Shown here: positions 35,378 to 44,315 of the stretch, in pieces
Layout of the letters: each line of letters begins with the position of its first letter
Numbering within the stretch: the first letter of the stretch is position 1
NCBI GenBank assembly: GCA_937911505.1
Contig: CALEMF010000076.1
Span: 62,001-126,000, forward strand
Source of the DNA: an uncultured Cytophagales bacterium
Lineage (GTDB): Bacteria > Bacteroidota > Bacteroidia > Cytophagales > Thermonemataceae
Direction: 5' to 3'
Length of the DNA stretch: 64,000 nt
Made by a program: the position numbers and the translations under genes
Notes under the pieces: generated by a model
What the model was told of the DNA's origin: nothing
Databases searched by the model: none
What the model saw: only the letters and a program-made list of their open reading frames with translations

Positions 35378-36307
35378 ATGATACGACGCGCATTTCCTGA
35401 TCTTACACAACTCAAAGCATACATCCAAAAAGCTACTTCTTATGGAAAGGGATGGCCTTCTGTAGTACTTCACACAGAGGCGCAGGGTATTTACCGACCA
35501 AATATACAGGGTACTTTTTCATTATTTACAAACCTATCAGGAGAGAGTCATTGCAGGGTAGATGGAAAGACGTGGGTTGTTCCTGAAGATTGTTTTTTTC
35601 TAAGCAATCAAACACAAACCTATACGTTGGAAATTGAAGCGTCTGCCGAAACCTTCAATATACACTTTGGGAGGGAACTGCTTCAGACTGCTTACGCCAG
35701 TTTAATAAGTACCCCTAAGCAGCTTTTAGAGAACCCTGTTGGCAACGGCACCTTTGATTTTCATAATCAACTTTACTACAAGGATACTACTTTACAGCAA
35801 TTACTTCAAAACTTTGCTGCTTACAGCCAAACTACATTCCATAACCTCCCTGCTGAAATTACTGTATCGCCCGCTTCTCTTTATTTCGAGGAGCAACTAT
35901 ACACTATATTGCTGCATTTATTACAGCTTAAGAGTGAAATACACGATAATATTGACCATTTACCCAGCCTAAAAAAAGCTACACAACAAGAAATTTATCG
36001 GCAGTTGAGCCGAGCAATGGACTATATGTATACACATTATCAAACTTCTATTTCACTGGAAGCACTTGCACAAGAAGCCTGTTTATCTAAATTTTATTAC
36101 TTACGACTTTTCAAGCTATTTTATGGTCTAACACCCCATCAAAGGATTATGCAATTACGCATCGAAAAAGCGAAAGAACTATTGAAGAAAACCACGCTAA
36201 CGATAACAGAAATTGCTTACCAGGTAGGATTTGAGTATCTCTCTTCACTCAGTCGTCTTTTCAATAAAATGGTAGGTGTCTCTCCACAAAAATACAGAAG
36301 CTCTTAG
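35378..36307 (+). CDS. AraC-family transcriptional regulator
   Basis: A 309-residue regulator: an N-terminal cupin-like sensing domain (about 20-170) and a C-terminal AraC double helix-turn-helix (about 205-306). The first HTH is ISLEALAQEACLSKFYYLRLF, and the second has LTITEIAYQVGFEYLSSLSRLFNKMVGVSPQKYR (as consecutive blocks). Target unknown; nearest downstream gene on the same strand is the 7-TM protein at 36430. Confidence 0.92.
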   Translation: MIRRAFPDLTQLKAYIQKATSYGKGWPSVVLHTEAQGIYRPNIQGTFSLFTNLSGESHCRVDGKTWVVPEDCFFLSNQTQTYTLEIEASAETFNIHFGRELLQTAYASLISTPKQLLENPVGNGTFDFHNQLYYKDTTLQQLLQNFAAYSQTTFHNLPAEITVSPASLYFEEQLYTILLHLLQLKSEIHDNIDHLPSLKKATQQEIYRQLSRAMDYMYTHYQTSISLEALAQEACLSKFYYLRLFKLFYGLTPHQRIMQLRIEKAKELLKKTTLTITEIAYQVGFEYLSSLSRLFNKMVGVSPQKYRSS

Positions 36308-36429
36308 TGTTATTTCTGTGCGTATGCATCTCGATTTTTAAAATTAGCAATTTTGGCTAAGCGGGCTTTTTAGTAAAGTTCATACCTTTCACAAAAACTT
36401 TTAGAAGGCTTTCTTAATCCATATAGCGT

Positions 36430-37143
36430 ATGTTGCCACCCATTTATATCACTATTCTCTTTCTATTACTAATAGGCTTTGTTCTATTTTTTACTTACAA
36501 GGCTGTAAACTATGCAGCTACTCAGGCCAGATATGACCCAGCTAAAAGAAAGAAACTTCTTCTACAACTTTTCGGAGGTGTTTTTCTTTGGATGATACTC
36601 ACAGCAGGAGCGGCAATGAGTGGCTTTCTTACTGATTTTACCGCACGCCCTCCTCGCCTATTATTGGTATTGGTTGGTAGTTTTGGGGTATTGCTACTAC
36701 TAATGACACGCCCTACCTTCCAAGCATTGGTGCACTATGTACCGAAGCACTGGATAATTTATTCACAAGCTTTTAGAATTCCGCTTGAAGTCGTTTTATG
36801 GTGGTTGTATTTAAACGAGCTCATCCCCATTCAGATGACCTTCGAGGGGTATAATTTTGATATTATCAGTGGTGTATTGGCTGTAGGCGTAGGATTTTAT
36901 TATCAACGCTATCCAAAGGGTAAGCGTATACTAGGGGTTATATGGAATATACTTGGGGCATCGTTGGTGTTTACCATTGTAGGAATTGCAGCCGTCTCTG
37001 TACCAGGCCCTTTACGTATATTTAACAACGAGCCCGCCAACCGTATTATCGCTTGTTTTCCCTATGTCTGGTTACCTACTCTACTGGTTACTTACGCATT
37101 GTTGGCTCATTGGGCATCGCTACAACAGTTCTTAAAAAGGTAA
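36430..37143 (+). CDS. Seven-segment integral membrane protein of unknown family
   Basis: A 237-residue, very hydrophobic protein with seven predicted membrane segments (about 5-25, 47-68, 76-95, 112-130, 142-160, 168-190, 208-230). A cytoplasmic Lys/Arg-rich loop (YDPAKRKKLL) follows the first. I do not recognise the family. It is convergent with the NTF2/rhodopsin operon, separated from it by a bidirectional terminator, and lies 122 bases after the AraC gene. Confidence 0.75.
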   Translation: MLPPIYITILFLLLIGFVLFFTYKAVNYAATQARYDPAKRKKLLLQLFGGVFLWMILTAGAAMSGFLTDFTARPPRLLLVLVGSFGVLLLLMTRPTFQALVHYVPKHWIIYSQAFRIPLEVVLWWLYLNELIPIQMTFEGYNFDIISGVLAVGVGFYYQRYPKGKRILGVIWNILGASLVFTIVGIAAVSVPGPLRIFNNEPANRIIACFPYVWLPTLLVTYALLAHWASLQQFLKR

Positions 37144-37172
37144 CAGGCGCTAATGGAATATTAGCGCCTGTT
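37142..37172. terminator. Strong bidirectional terminator
   Basis: AACAGGCGCTAAT (37142-37154) pairs perfectly with ATTAGCGCCTGTT (37160-37172) around GGAAT: a 13-bp stem between the convergent membrane-protein gene and the NTF2/rhodopsin operon, with T-rich sequence after it on the plus strand. Confidence 0.85.
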
Positions 37173-37204
37173 GTTGCTTTTAAAAGTTCTTAATCAACTT
37201 TTTA

Positions 37205-37669
37205 TTAATTATTCGGCTGAAAGGGTTCTACAGAGATAAGCGAACTATGGTAACGCGACTCTTTCCAAACGTCTCCTACTTTTTTCCAAATAATGGTAGC
37301 CAGTACTTTAAACTTGAGCTGTTGCTCGTCGGCTATAAATATTTGGTCAAAATCGACAACGGAATAACCCATCGTTTCGTGTTGTAGGGCCTCGTAGTGC
37401 GTAATCTCCGACCACGTCTTGGCCTTCATTTGTTGGAGTTGTTCAAACAGTCCGCTGAACCAACCTTCCCAACCTGCACGATCTCTGATAATCTCTGAGC
37501 CACCTTTGGTATTGATATCAACGATACCAAAATCATCGTCACAGATTTGCGCTAGACGCTCAAAGTTGTGGTCTCTTACACAGTTGAGCATCTCGACGGT
37601 CAGGTCGTAAAAGGGAAGATGCGAAAAGTCAGCATGTTTCTCAGTAGAAGTAAGTCTTTCTTGCTTCAT
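37205..37669 (-). CDS. NTF2-like (SnoaL/DUF4440-type) protein downstream of rhodopsin
   Basis: About 154 residues from ATG 37669 (a GTG at 37675 would add two residues). The cone-shaped NTF2-like fold is suggested by an N-terminal helix pair (PFYDLTVEMLNCVRDHNFERL), a strand with FGIVDINTKGG, the helix RAGWEGWFSGLFEQLQQM, and the closing strands WKKVGDVWKESRYHSSLISVEP typical of the SnoaL/DUF4440 group. No signal peptide, so cytosolic. The gene starts 9 bases after the rhodopsin stop, on the same transcript, and ends before a strong terminator. NTF2-like folds bind small hydrophobic ligands; a carotenoid or retinal role is a hypothesis only. Confidence 0.75.
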   Translation of the reverse strand: MKQERLTSTEKHADFSHLPFYDLTVEMLNCVRDHNFERLAQICDDDFGIVDINTKGGSEIIRDRAGWEGWFSGLFEQLQQMKAKTWSEITHYEALQHETMGYSVVDFDQIFIADEQQLKFKVLATIIWKKVGDVWKESRYHSSLISVEPFQPNN

Positions 37670-37678
37670 AATCACGTA

Positions 37679-38431
37679 TTATGCAGTAGCTGTGGCGGGT
37701 GTATCTGTTTTCTTGCTTCCTACAGCAACACCATATACCACAAGACCAAAACCAATTTTGTTGATAGCGTCTGCTATGTTGTAGAATAAGTCTACATTAG
37801 AAGATTCCCATCCAAGTCCTGTATTAAGCCAACCACCAGGCATACACATATAACCGATAGGATATACCGCCCAGCCTACGAGTACAAACCAAGCTAAGTA
37901 CTTAATACCTTTCTCTACAGCAGGATCGTTGTTATTTTTAGCTAATTTAGCAACTTCTCCAAACCAAGCTTCATAGAGCACGTAGATGTAACCGATGGTT
38001 GAGAGCGCCCCCCACAAAACACTGTGTCCAGCCGAGCCATCTGTGAAGGCTTCACCAATGTATCCTGCTACAAGCATCCAAGCAGAAGCGATGATCAATT
38101 TCCACATAAGACTTTTCTTCGCACCAGCAGGACGCGTAAGTAGGTAAAACTCTACACACATAAGTGGTACAGTCAACGTCCAGTCGATGTAACGTAGTGC
38201 TGTAGGATTCTCACCCGTTTGCACGTAATAATCGCGCATATAGTAATAGTGCACGGCTGCAATACCCGTAATCAGTCCAGAAACAAGTAAAGAGAGTTTC
38301 CATTTACCCTCTACTCTACTTCTTTCAAAGAAGAAGAAAACTGAAGCGGCTAACATAGCCATGTAACCCGTAAAAAATGTAAAAGCGACAGGATCGTCTT
38401 CGGGGATAACTAGAACTTTAAGTAATTCCAT
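37679..38431 (-). CDS. Proteorhodopsin/xanthorhodopsin-type light-driven proton pump
   Basis: A 250-residue seven-helix rhodopsin. Helix C reads RYIDWTLTVPLMCVEF: Asp83 (proton acceptor), Thr87 and Glu94 (donor) make the DTE motif of outward proton pumps. His61 matches the His that couples to the acceptor, Arg80 and Asp221 complete the counter-ion, and Lys225 in DAINKIGFG binds retinal. Met91 at the tuning site predicts green absorption. In helix E, Gly141 in LWGALST aligns with bacteriorhodopsin Trp138 and xanthorhodopsin Gly156, the opening used by a carotenoid antenna. First gene of a two-gene operon with the NTF2-like protein. No blh or carotenoid gene is in the window. Confidence 0.97.
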   Translation of the reverse strand: MELLKVLVIPEDDPVAFTFFTGYMAMLAASVFFFFERSRVEGKWKLSLLVSGLITGIAAVHYYYMRDYYVQTGENPTALRYIDWTLTVPLMCVEFYLLTRPAGAKKSLMWKLIIASAWMLVAGYIGEAFTDGSAGHSVLWGALSTIGYIYVLYEAWFGEVAKLAKNNNDPAVEKGIKYLAWFVLVGWAVYPIGYMCMPGGWLNTGLGWESSNVDLFYNIADAINKIGFGLVVYGVAVGSKKTDTPATATA

Positions 38432-38486
38432 AAGTATGATATGTTTTAAGTGAATTATTCGTTAATGTTATCATTACTAGTGAAGG

Positions 38487-38542
38487 CTATGTTTTGTTTT
38501 ACTTTGTTTAATTTTTTTTATAATTTATTAAACAAAACATAG
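38487..38542. promoter_or_regulatory. Perfect 13-bp inverted repeat upstream of the rhodopsin gene
   Basis: CTATGTTTTGTTT (38487-38499) and its exact complement AAACAAAACATAG (38530-38542) flank a 30-base A/T-rich spacer, 56-111 bases before the rhodopsin ATG. The arms are too far apart and too T/A-rich for a terminator; two half-sites of a regulator are more likely. The rest of the 38432-38801 gap shows no coding frame I can support. Confidence 0.55.
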
Positions 38543-38801
38543 AATAGGATCATGGTTATTTTTCATTTAAAAAAATAAGTCTGTTACTTTCACTTATTGA
38601 GCTAAGTACGAGAGAAAAAAATAATATTTAAAAAGTTACATAAGTGAACTATCGCCCATCCCAATTTGTTCAAATTCTCGTCAAAATGCTTGCGAACGCA
38701 TCTTAGGAGCTTAATGATACAAACGCTGTATTTTTACTTACAAAGAACATCTAGGAGTCATCTCTAGTACAAGGTAACATTTTATGAAAGACAAACAGGT
38801 T

Positions 38802-39269
38802 TTATTCGATCACATACCGAATATAGTCCTTTCGCTTCATAAAATACGAATCAAACGTCTGAGCGCTAATGTGCTCAACGGTTTCACCTCTTTCAATTCG
38901 TAGCGTTTGTAGATTGAATAGCTGTCCGTTGATGGGGCGATGATCAGCACCTTCATACTCATCGTTACGAAGTGTACCAAAAACGAGTACTTGGCTCGGT
39001 GGAAGCTTTACTTGTACAGTAAGTGTAGTACTATCTTCATCTGTAAGTGGATTAGGTGATGACCAGTTTGGTTGGTAATCTTCTTTTATGGAATAGGCTA
39101 TAGGGTTTTCAACGAAAATATATTGTTGCAAAGGGGGCTGTTGGAAAGTGTAGGTGATTGTCAGTGTGTCTTGGGTCGTATTGACGATCGCAAAATGCTG
39201 GCTCCACGAGCAAGCAGTAAGTGCTAAACAGGTCAGTAAAGCTATGAGTAATTGAGTAGTGTTTTGCAT
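38802..39269 (-). CDS. Lipoprotein of unknown function
   Basis: A 155-residue lipoprotein: signal peptide with lipobox LTAC (Cys20), then one compact domain of mostly beta strands (HFAIVNTTQDTLTITYTF at its start). The C-terminal half has MKRKDYIRYVIE. Family not recognised. It is transcribed toward, but lies upstream of, the rhodopsin operon and is separated from it by 370 bases, so it is probably a unit of its own. Confidence 0.7.
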   Translation of the reverse strand: MQNTTQLLIALLTCLALTACSWSQHFAIVNTTQDTLTITYTFQQPPLQQYIFVENPIAYSIKEDYQPNWSSPNPLTDEDSTTLTVQVKLPPSQVLVFGTLRNDEYEGADHRPINGQLFNLQTLRIERGETVEHISAQTFDSYFMKRKDYIRYVIE

Positions 39270-39348
39270 GATTCTTTAGTTAAGTGTCTAAAGCTATTTA
39301 TCAAAATCTATGCTTGAATATCCATACTAACATTTATCACTTACTATG

Positions 39349-41055
39349 TTATAGCATATTAAGCTTCTCCAAAAATCCTTCTCTGAAAGTACGCCCAATG
39401 GGAATTGTATAAGCGCGTAGCTGAATCGTATTCCCGATGATTTTTTCTATGTAAGTCACGTTAACTATAAAAGACTTATGACAGCGTACAAATTGCTCTC
39501 CTAGCAACTGAAGGCTATTTTGTAACGAAGTGCTTACAATGTACTTCTCAGATAAGGTATACATCAACACAAAATCGCCTTTGGCCTCAACTAGTAAAAT
39601 TTCTTCAATTTTGATTTTTTGAATAATGCCTTTGGTCTTTACAAATAAGGCTTGTTGATAAATAATGGGATCGTCTGATTTCACAATACGCTCAATCTTG
39701 GCAATTGCTCTCAGAAATCGCTCAAAAGAGAAGGGCTTTAGCAAGTAATCAACTACATCTAACTCAAAACCCTCGAGTGCATACTCAGGAAAGGCGGTTG
39801 TCAAAATAATATGAGGCGTACTTTGTAGTGACTTCAAGAAATCAATGCCAGAGATTTTAGGTAAATGTACATCCAAAAATAAGATATCTATTTTGGTGGT
39901 CTCAAGTAATGTGATCGCTGCTAGTGGATCTACGTAAGCGGCTACTAGCTCAAGCCGCGGTACTTCTTGTAAGTAGCCGGTTAAAATCTCCTGTGCGGGT
40001 AGTTGATCTTCAATGATGAGGCATTTAAGGGGTTTCATGGGTAGTTGTAAGGTGAGTTTTACTAAGAATGTGGTAGCTGTCTTCTCTACGATGAGGGTGT
40101 GTTGCTCTGGATATAAAATTTTGAGTCGTTTTTTTACATTTTCCAACCCAATTCCTTGAGAAGTTAAGGTGTCTGAAGTAACCACCTGAGGCTGATAATT
40201 ATTCTGTACCTCGAAGTGTAGGACATTTTTGATCACCTCAATACAAATGCGTATTTCAATGCCAGTGGCGAGCGAGTTCAAGCTATGCTTAAAACTATTT
40301 TCTACAAAAGGAATCAGCAAGAGAGGCGCCATGTACAAGGCTTTTTCTGACGTTCCTCTATGTATTTTACTTATTACCTCTCCTCTTTTTTTAAGTGGTA
40401 TTTTTTGTAGAGCAATGTACTCTTCCAATACCGCTAGTTCTTTCGAGAGTGCTACTTTTTCCGTATTAGCTTCGTATAAGATGTACCGTAATACATTGGC
40501 AAGCTGTAAAATTAAATCAGGTACTTTCTCAGACTTGGCTAAGGCGTGAGCGTATATATTGTTGAGACTATTGAAGAGCATATGCGGTTGTATTTGTGAG
40601 CGCAGAAATTTGAGTTCACTATCCAGGCGGTCTTTTTCAATTTGCTCTATTTTCCGCTGGTTTTCGAGGTTATCTCCCACAAACTGTATACACATAAATA
40701 CTACCAAAACACCAATTATTTCTCCCCAGTACCAGTAAATGCTGCTTAATGTAACAGGATCGCGCCCTCGCGAATCTGGATAAAGCCAATATTCAATTAT
40801 CCCCTCTTCTATTATTCCGTAGAGCGTCAGGCAACCTAAGAGCGCCCATAAAAATAGCAGGTACCTCTTTTTGTAGAAAAGCTTAGGAATAAGCAAGCGA
40901 TTGACTATTATGAATAAGGTCGCGTGGAAAACCACAAACACCAAATCCTTTGCAGGAGAGCGATGTATCAGGAGCTTTCCGTGTTCTACGTCTACTGTAT
41001 ATACCACGTAGTAAGCGATTAGTAGTATGCCTTGTAGCATCCAAGCATTTTTCAT
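39349..41055 (-). CDS. Fusion of LytS/YehU-type histidine kinase and LytTR response regulator
   Basis: One 568-residue frame. Residues 1-339 are a complete LytS-type kinase: four membrane segments (about 5-125), a linker helix, the phospho-acceptor QPHMLFNSLNNIYAHAL (His near 158), N box IPFVENSFKHSL and G box GIGLENVKKRL. Residues 340-568 are a complete LytTR regulator beginning with its own Met (ATG 40038-40036): receiver with phospho-Asp in FLDVHLP (about 395) and KPFSF, then LytTR DNA-binding domain FVKTKGIIQKIKIEEILLVEAKGDF. Normally these are two genes; here no stop separates them (LTLQLPMKPLKC). Fifteen bases after the TonB-type barrel gene. Confidence 0.9.
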   Translation of the reverse strand: MKNAWMLQGILLIAYYVVYTVDVEHGKLLIHRSPAKDLVFVVFHATLFIIVNRLLIPKLFYKKRYLLFLWALLGCLTLYGIIEEGIIEYWLYPDSRGRDPVTLSSIYWYWGEIIGVLVVFMCIQFVGDNLENQRKIEQIEKDRLDSELKFLRSQIQPHMLFNSLNNIYAHALAKSEKVPDLILQLANVLRYILYEANTEKVALSKELAVLEEYIALQKIPLKKRGEVISKIHRGTSEKALYMAPLLLIPFVENSFKHSLNSLATGIEIRICIEVIKNVLHFEVQNNYQPQVVTSDTLTSQGIGLENVKKRLKILYPEQHTLIVEKTATTFLVKLTLQLPMKPLKCLIIEDQLPAQEILTGYLQEVPRLELVAAYVDPLAAITLLETTKIDILFLDVHLPKISGIDFLKSLQSTPHIILTTAFPEYALEGFELDVVDYLLKPFSFERFLRAIAKIERIVKSDDPIIYQQALFVKTKGIIQKIKIEEILLVEAKGDFVLMYTLSEKYIVSTSLQNSLQLLGEQFVRCHKSFIVNVTYIEKIIGNTIQLRAYTIPIGRTFREGFLEKLNML

Positions 41056-41070
41056 AACGTTAAAATAAGA

Positions 41071-43377
41071 CTATCCCCTAAAAATAAAATACCGTATCCC
41101 CAAACTGAGTTGTCTTGTTTGCCATTTATAACTTCTTTCTACGCTAAAATCAGTGCCTTGCAGTTGGTTAATAAAAATGCGCGTATCGAATATATCTTGT
41201 AGGTTAATAGTGATTGTACCACGCCGCTTATGAAATTTCTTGCGTAAGGCCATATCAAAATAATACTGTGCCAGTACCTTTCTCTGTGGTTCTATCCTTG
41301 GGGCACGGTAGGTAGCTGAAAAATCTAGCCCCCATTCTTCCCCCCATCGGACACGTTGTTGCCACCTTCCTCCCCAAGTAAGCAAACGATTGAAATTGAC
41401 AGCGTTATTAATGTCCTTGAAACGTGCCGTTGCCAATGTAAACTGTAAGGTACTTTCTATACCTTTCGCCCAAGTATAGTCAGCTTGTAGCTCTACTCCT
41501 TGGTCTACTCTATTGTCAAAGTTAGCAAGGCTTTGTAGGGTTTGGTCTCCGTCGGCTGCTTGTACTACTTCTTGAATCACATCATAAGTTTCTCTACGAA
41601 AAACGGTTACGTCCCACCCTACTTCTAGTAACTCATTATGGTAGTTCACCTCATAAAGATTGGCCATTTCTGGTCTAAGGTTGGGGTTGCCAGTTTGTAA
41701 GTTAAGTGGATCTTGATAAGAGACATAAGGATTGAGGTCAAAAAAGCTGGGTCGGTTGATACGCCGTGTGTAACTTACACCCAGCGTATGACTACGCCCT
41801 GAAAATAAGTATATCGCCTGTAAGGAAGGAAAAACGCGAAAAACATCTTGCGCAAAGGTTTCTTGAGTGGTGCGCTGTTGCCCATTGCTGGTAAATTGCT
41901 CTACCCGTACCCCTATGGCATATTCCCATTTTCGAAAAGCCTGCTGATAGGTAAGATAAGTTGCTTGCTTTTGTAGGACCATAGTAAAGTCATTATCGGG
42001 CACAGTAAGACTATCATCTTGTAGCACTATTTCCTGTAAAATATCATATTGTATCCAATCTAGCTTCGCGCCAATAGCGACTGTTCCCTTAGTAAGGAAA
42101 GGTAGCGTGTAGTCAACTTTAACTTGGTATAGGCGTTGGCTTTCTACCTCTTCGGAGGTGCGTAGAAACTGCTCAGTAGACGAACGTAATTGTAAGTCTT
42201 CTAGGGCATCCACGCTGTTGGTATTGTTTTCATCTTCGCCACTAGCACTCAACAGAAGCTGTAGCTGATGCGTATTATGGAAAATCTTCTGTAAAGAAAA
42301 ATTAAGGCTTATCTCATCTTCTAATTCAGTCTGTATATTTGAGAACCTAACTTCTTCGATCTCATCAGTGTACACAAAGGTATTGGTTTGAAGTCCTTCC
42401 TCTTCATCATCCCAACGGTTATAGCTCAGTTCTAGCCCAAGAGAAAAAGAAGTATCAGGTTCATAATTCATCCCTATGTTGACGATTCGTCGGTTTTGTA
42501 TGCCCTCGTGTTGTACCTCATTCTGGTATCTACGGAGGTCTTCTTCTTGATTAAAACGGTGTGCATCAAAGGTATTAGCGTACCAGCTTCTTCCTAGCAG
42601 TACATTTGTGTAGAAAGAAAAGCGATCGCGGTTAATACTGGCATTGACCCCACCTGACAGACGTGCTGGAGCAGCTAAGTTAAGTAAGCTCTCAAGTTTT
42701 AGTTTAGCAAATAAGTTTTTCTTATATACTAAGTTGATAATTCCTCCTACACCTTCGGCATCATACGCCGCAGAAGGGTTGGTGATAACCTCTATTTTTT
42801 CCAGTGCCTCTGCAGATATAAACTGTAGCGTACTGACATCTCGTTGGGTTTCTTTACCATTGATGTAAATAATTACATTACTGCTTCCTCTCACTTGCAC
42901 ATCACCTTGAGGGGTAGTTGTAATAGCAGGTAGACGCGCGAGAGCCTCAGCGGCTGATCCACCCGCATTGGTGAGGTCTTGTCCTAGGTACAAGGTCTTT
43001 TTACCCAAGCCATTTTCGATGTAAGACTGCTCGGCTACTATCTCTACTTCCTCTAATAAAGAAGGAGCTTCAGCCAAAGTAATGGGAGGTAAGGGGACGG
43101 TAAGGGGTATTATGATCGTCTGCTTGGCGGTAACGTAGCCCATCATCTGCACCGATAATTGATAAACGCCACTAGCCAGCCTTTTAAAACTAAAATTTCC
43201 TTTTGTATCTGTAAGGGTGTTGGCAAGGGAAAGGCTATCTCCGTTCTCGTGAAGTGATACTACCGCATAAGGCAGGCGCTCACCAGTGGCAGACTCAACT
43301 TTACCTTCTAAAGTATTTTGGGAGTATGAAAAGAAATTAAGCAAACATAATAACGAAGTGGCTAAAAGTAATCTCAT
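41071..43377 (-). CDS. TonB-dependent receptor-like outer membrane beta-barrel protein
   Basis: A 768-residue outer-membrane protein: signal peptide (1-20), a CarboxypepD_reg-like domain (about 22-105; LEGKVESATGERLPYAVVSL), a plug (about 120-220; DVQVRGSSNVIIYINGK, IEVITNPSAAYDAEGVGGIIN) and a C-terminal OMP_b-brl_3-type barrel. It belongs to the outer-membrane beta-barrel group found beside LytTR systems in Bacteroidota. Ligand unknown. Operon with the kinase/regulator fusion, which may respond to its cargo. Confidence 0.9.
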   Translation of the reverse strand: MRLLLATSLLCLLNFFSYSQNTLEGKVESATGERLPYAVVSLHENGDSLSLANTLTDTKGNFSFKRLASGVYQLSVQMMGYVTAKQTIIIPLTVPLPPITLAEAPSLLEEVEIVAEQSYIENGLGKKTLYLGQDLTNAGGSAAEALARLPAITTTPQGDVQVRGSSNVIIYINGKETQRDVSTLQFISAEALEKIEVITNPSAAYDAEGVGGIINLVYKKNLFAKLKLESLLNLAAPARLSGGVNASINRDRFSFYTNVLLGRSWYANTFDAHRFNQEEDLRRYQNEVQHEGIQNRRIVNIGMNYEPDTSFSLGLELSYNRWDDEEEGLQTNTFVYTDEIEEVRFSNIQTELEDEISLNFSLQKIFHNTHQLQLLLSASGEDENNTNSVDALEDLQLRSSTEQFLRTSEEVESQRLYQVKVDYTLPFLTKGTVAIGAKLDWIQYDILQEIVLQDDSLTVPDNDFTMVLQKQATYLTYQQAFRKWEYAIGVRVEQFTSNGQQRTTQETFAQDVFRVFPSLQAIYLFSGRSHTLGVSYTRRINRPSFFDLNPYVSYQDPLNLQTGNPNLRPEMANLYEVNYHNELLEVGWDVTVFRRETYDVIQEVVQAADGDQTLQSLANFDNRVDQGVELQADYTWAKGIESTLQFTLATARFKDINNAVNFNRLLTWGGRWQQRVRWGEEWGLDFSATYRAPRIEPQRKVLAQYYFDMALRKKFHKRRGTITINLQDIFDTRIFINQLQGTDFSVERSYKWQTRQLSLGIRYFIFRG

Positions 43378-43496
43378 AGACTATCTAAGTTAGTTTTAGC
43401 CTCTAAAGAACACTTTATGCTGCTTTTTATGCAATAGAAACGACCAACGACCTTTTTTCTTGGCTATCTGTAGCGCAAACGTTGATCAATGTTTTT

Positions 43497-44315
43497 CTAC
43501 CCACAATAATTAAAAAAGTGGTGTACAGGGCCGTGTCCTTTCCCTAGTTGATATTGCGCACCTGCTTTTACCGCACTAGCAATGTAGCCAATGGCTTTTT
43601 CAGCAGCTTCTTCTAAACTGTATGCCCTTGCCAAAAAAGCGGCGATCGCTGAAGAGAGGGTACAACCTGTTCCGTGGGTATTTTTGGTAGTTACTTTTGG
43701 GTGGGTATACACCTTTACCTTTTTATGTTGAAAGTCATACAGCACATTGCTTACCTCCTCACCTTGCCGATGCCCCCCCTTCAGTAATACTGAAACACCA
43801 TATTTAAGCGCAATTTCTTTCGCCACCTTCGATAAATCAGTCTTCTCTTCAATTTCTTCTTCTAATAAAATGGCTGCTTCAGGAATATTGGGGGTAATGA
43901 TTTTCACCTTCGGAATAAGCTTATACTTTAAGGTATGAATAGCTTCCTCCATTAGCAATGTATCGCCTGAGGTGGCCACCATCACGGGATCTAAGACTAC
44001 CTCGGTAAGTTGATACTTTTGTATTATCTTCTTCACGGTAAGAATTACTTCCGTAGAATGCAGCATCCCAATTTTCACGGTGTCGGTTCCTACATCGTCT
44101 AGTACTGCCTTCAATTGTAGTTGTAGAAAATCCACCGGAATCGTATGTACTGCCTCAACGCCTTGTGTATTTTGCGCCACCAAGGCGGTGATCGCTGAGG
44201 TACCATAACACTCGCAAGCGCTAATGGTTTTTAGGTCGGCTTGTATACCTGCCCCCCCACTTGGGTCAGTCCCAGCGATGGTGAGTACACGTGGATATTG
44301 TTTTAAGTTTGTCAT
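43497..44315 (-). CDS. thiD: Hydroxymethylpyrimidine (phosphate) kinase ThiD
   Basis: A 272-residue kinase starting at ATG 44315 ([15 protein letters not shown]). The ATG overlaps the TGA of tenA by one base (TGATG); an ATG four codons earlier (44327) is also possible. Ribokinase-fold blocks: [18 protein letters not shown] near the N terminus, [15 protein letters not shown], and [15 protein letters not shown] with the catalytic Cys region. It phosphorylates HMP and HMP-P to HMP-PP for thiamine assembly. Last gene of the TPP-controlled salvage operon. Confidence 0.95.
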   Translation of the reverse strand: MTNLKQYPRVLTIAGTDPSGGAGIQADLKTISACECYGTSAITALVAQNTQGVEAVHTIPVDFLQLQLKAVLDDVGTDTVKIGMLHSTEVILTVKKIIQKYQLTEVVLDPVMVATSGDTLLMEEAIHTLKYKLIPKVKIITPNIPEAAILLEEEIEEKTDLSKVAKEIALKYGVSVLLKGGHRQGEEVSNVLYDFQHKKVKVYTHPKVTTKNTHGTGCTLSSAIAAFLARAYSLEEAAEKAIGYIASAVKAGAQYQLGKGHGPVHHFFNYCG

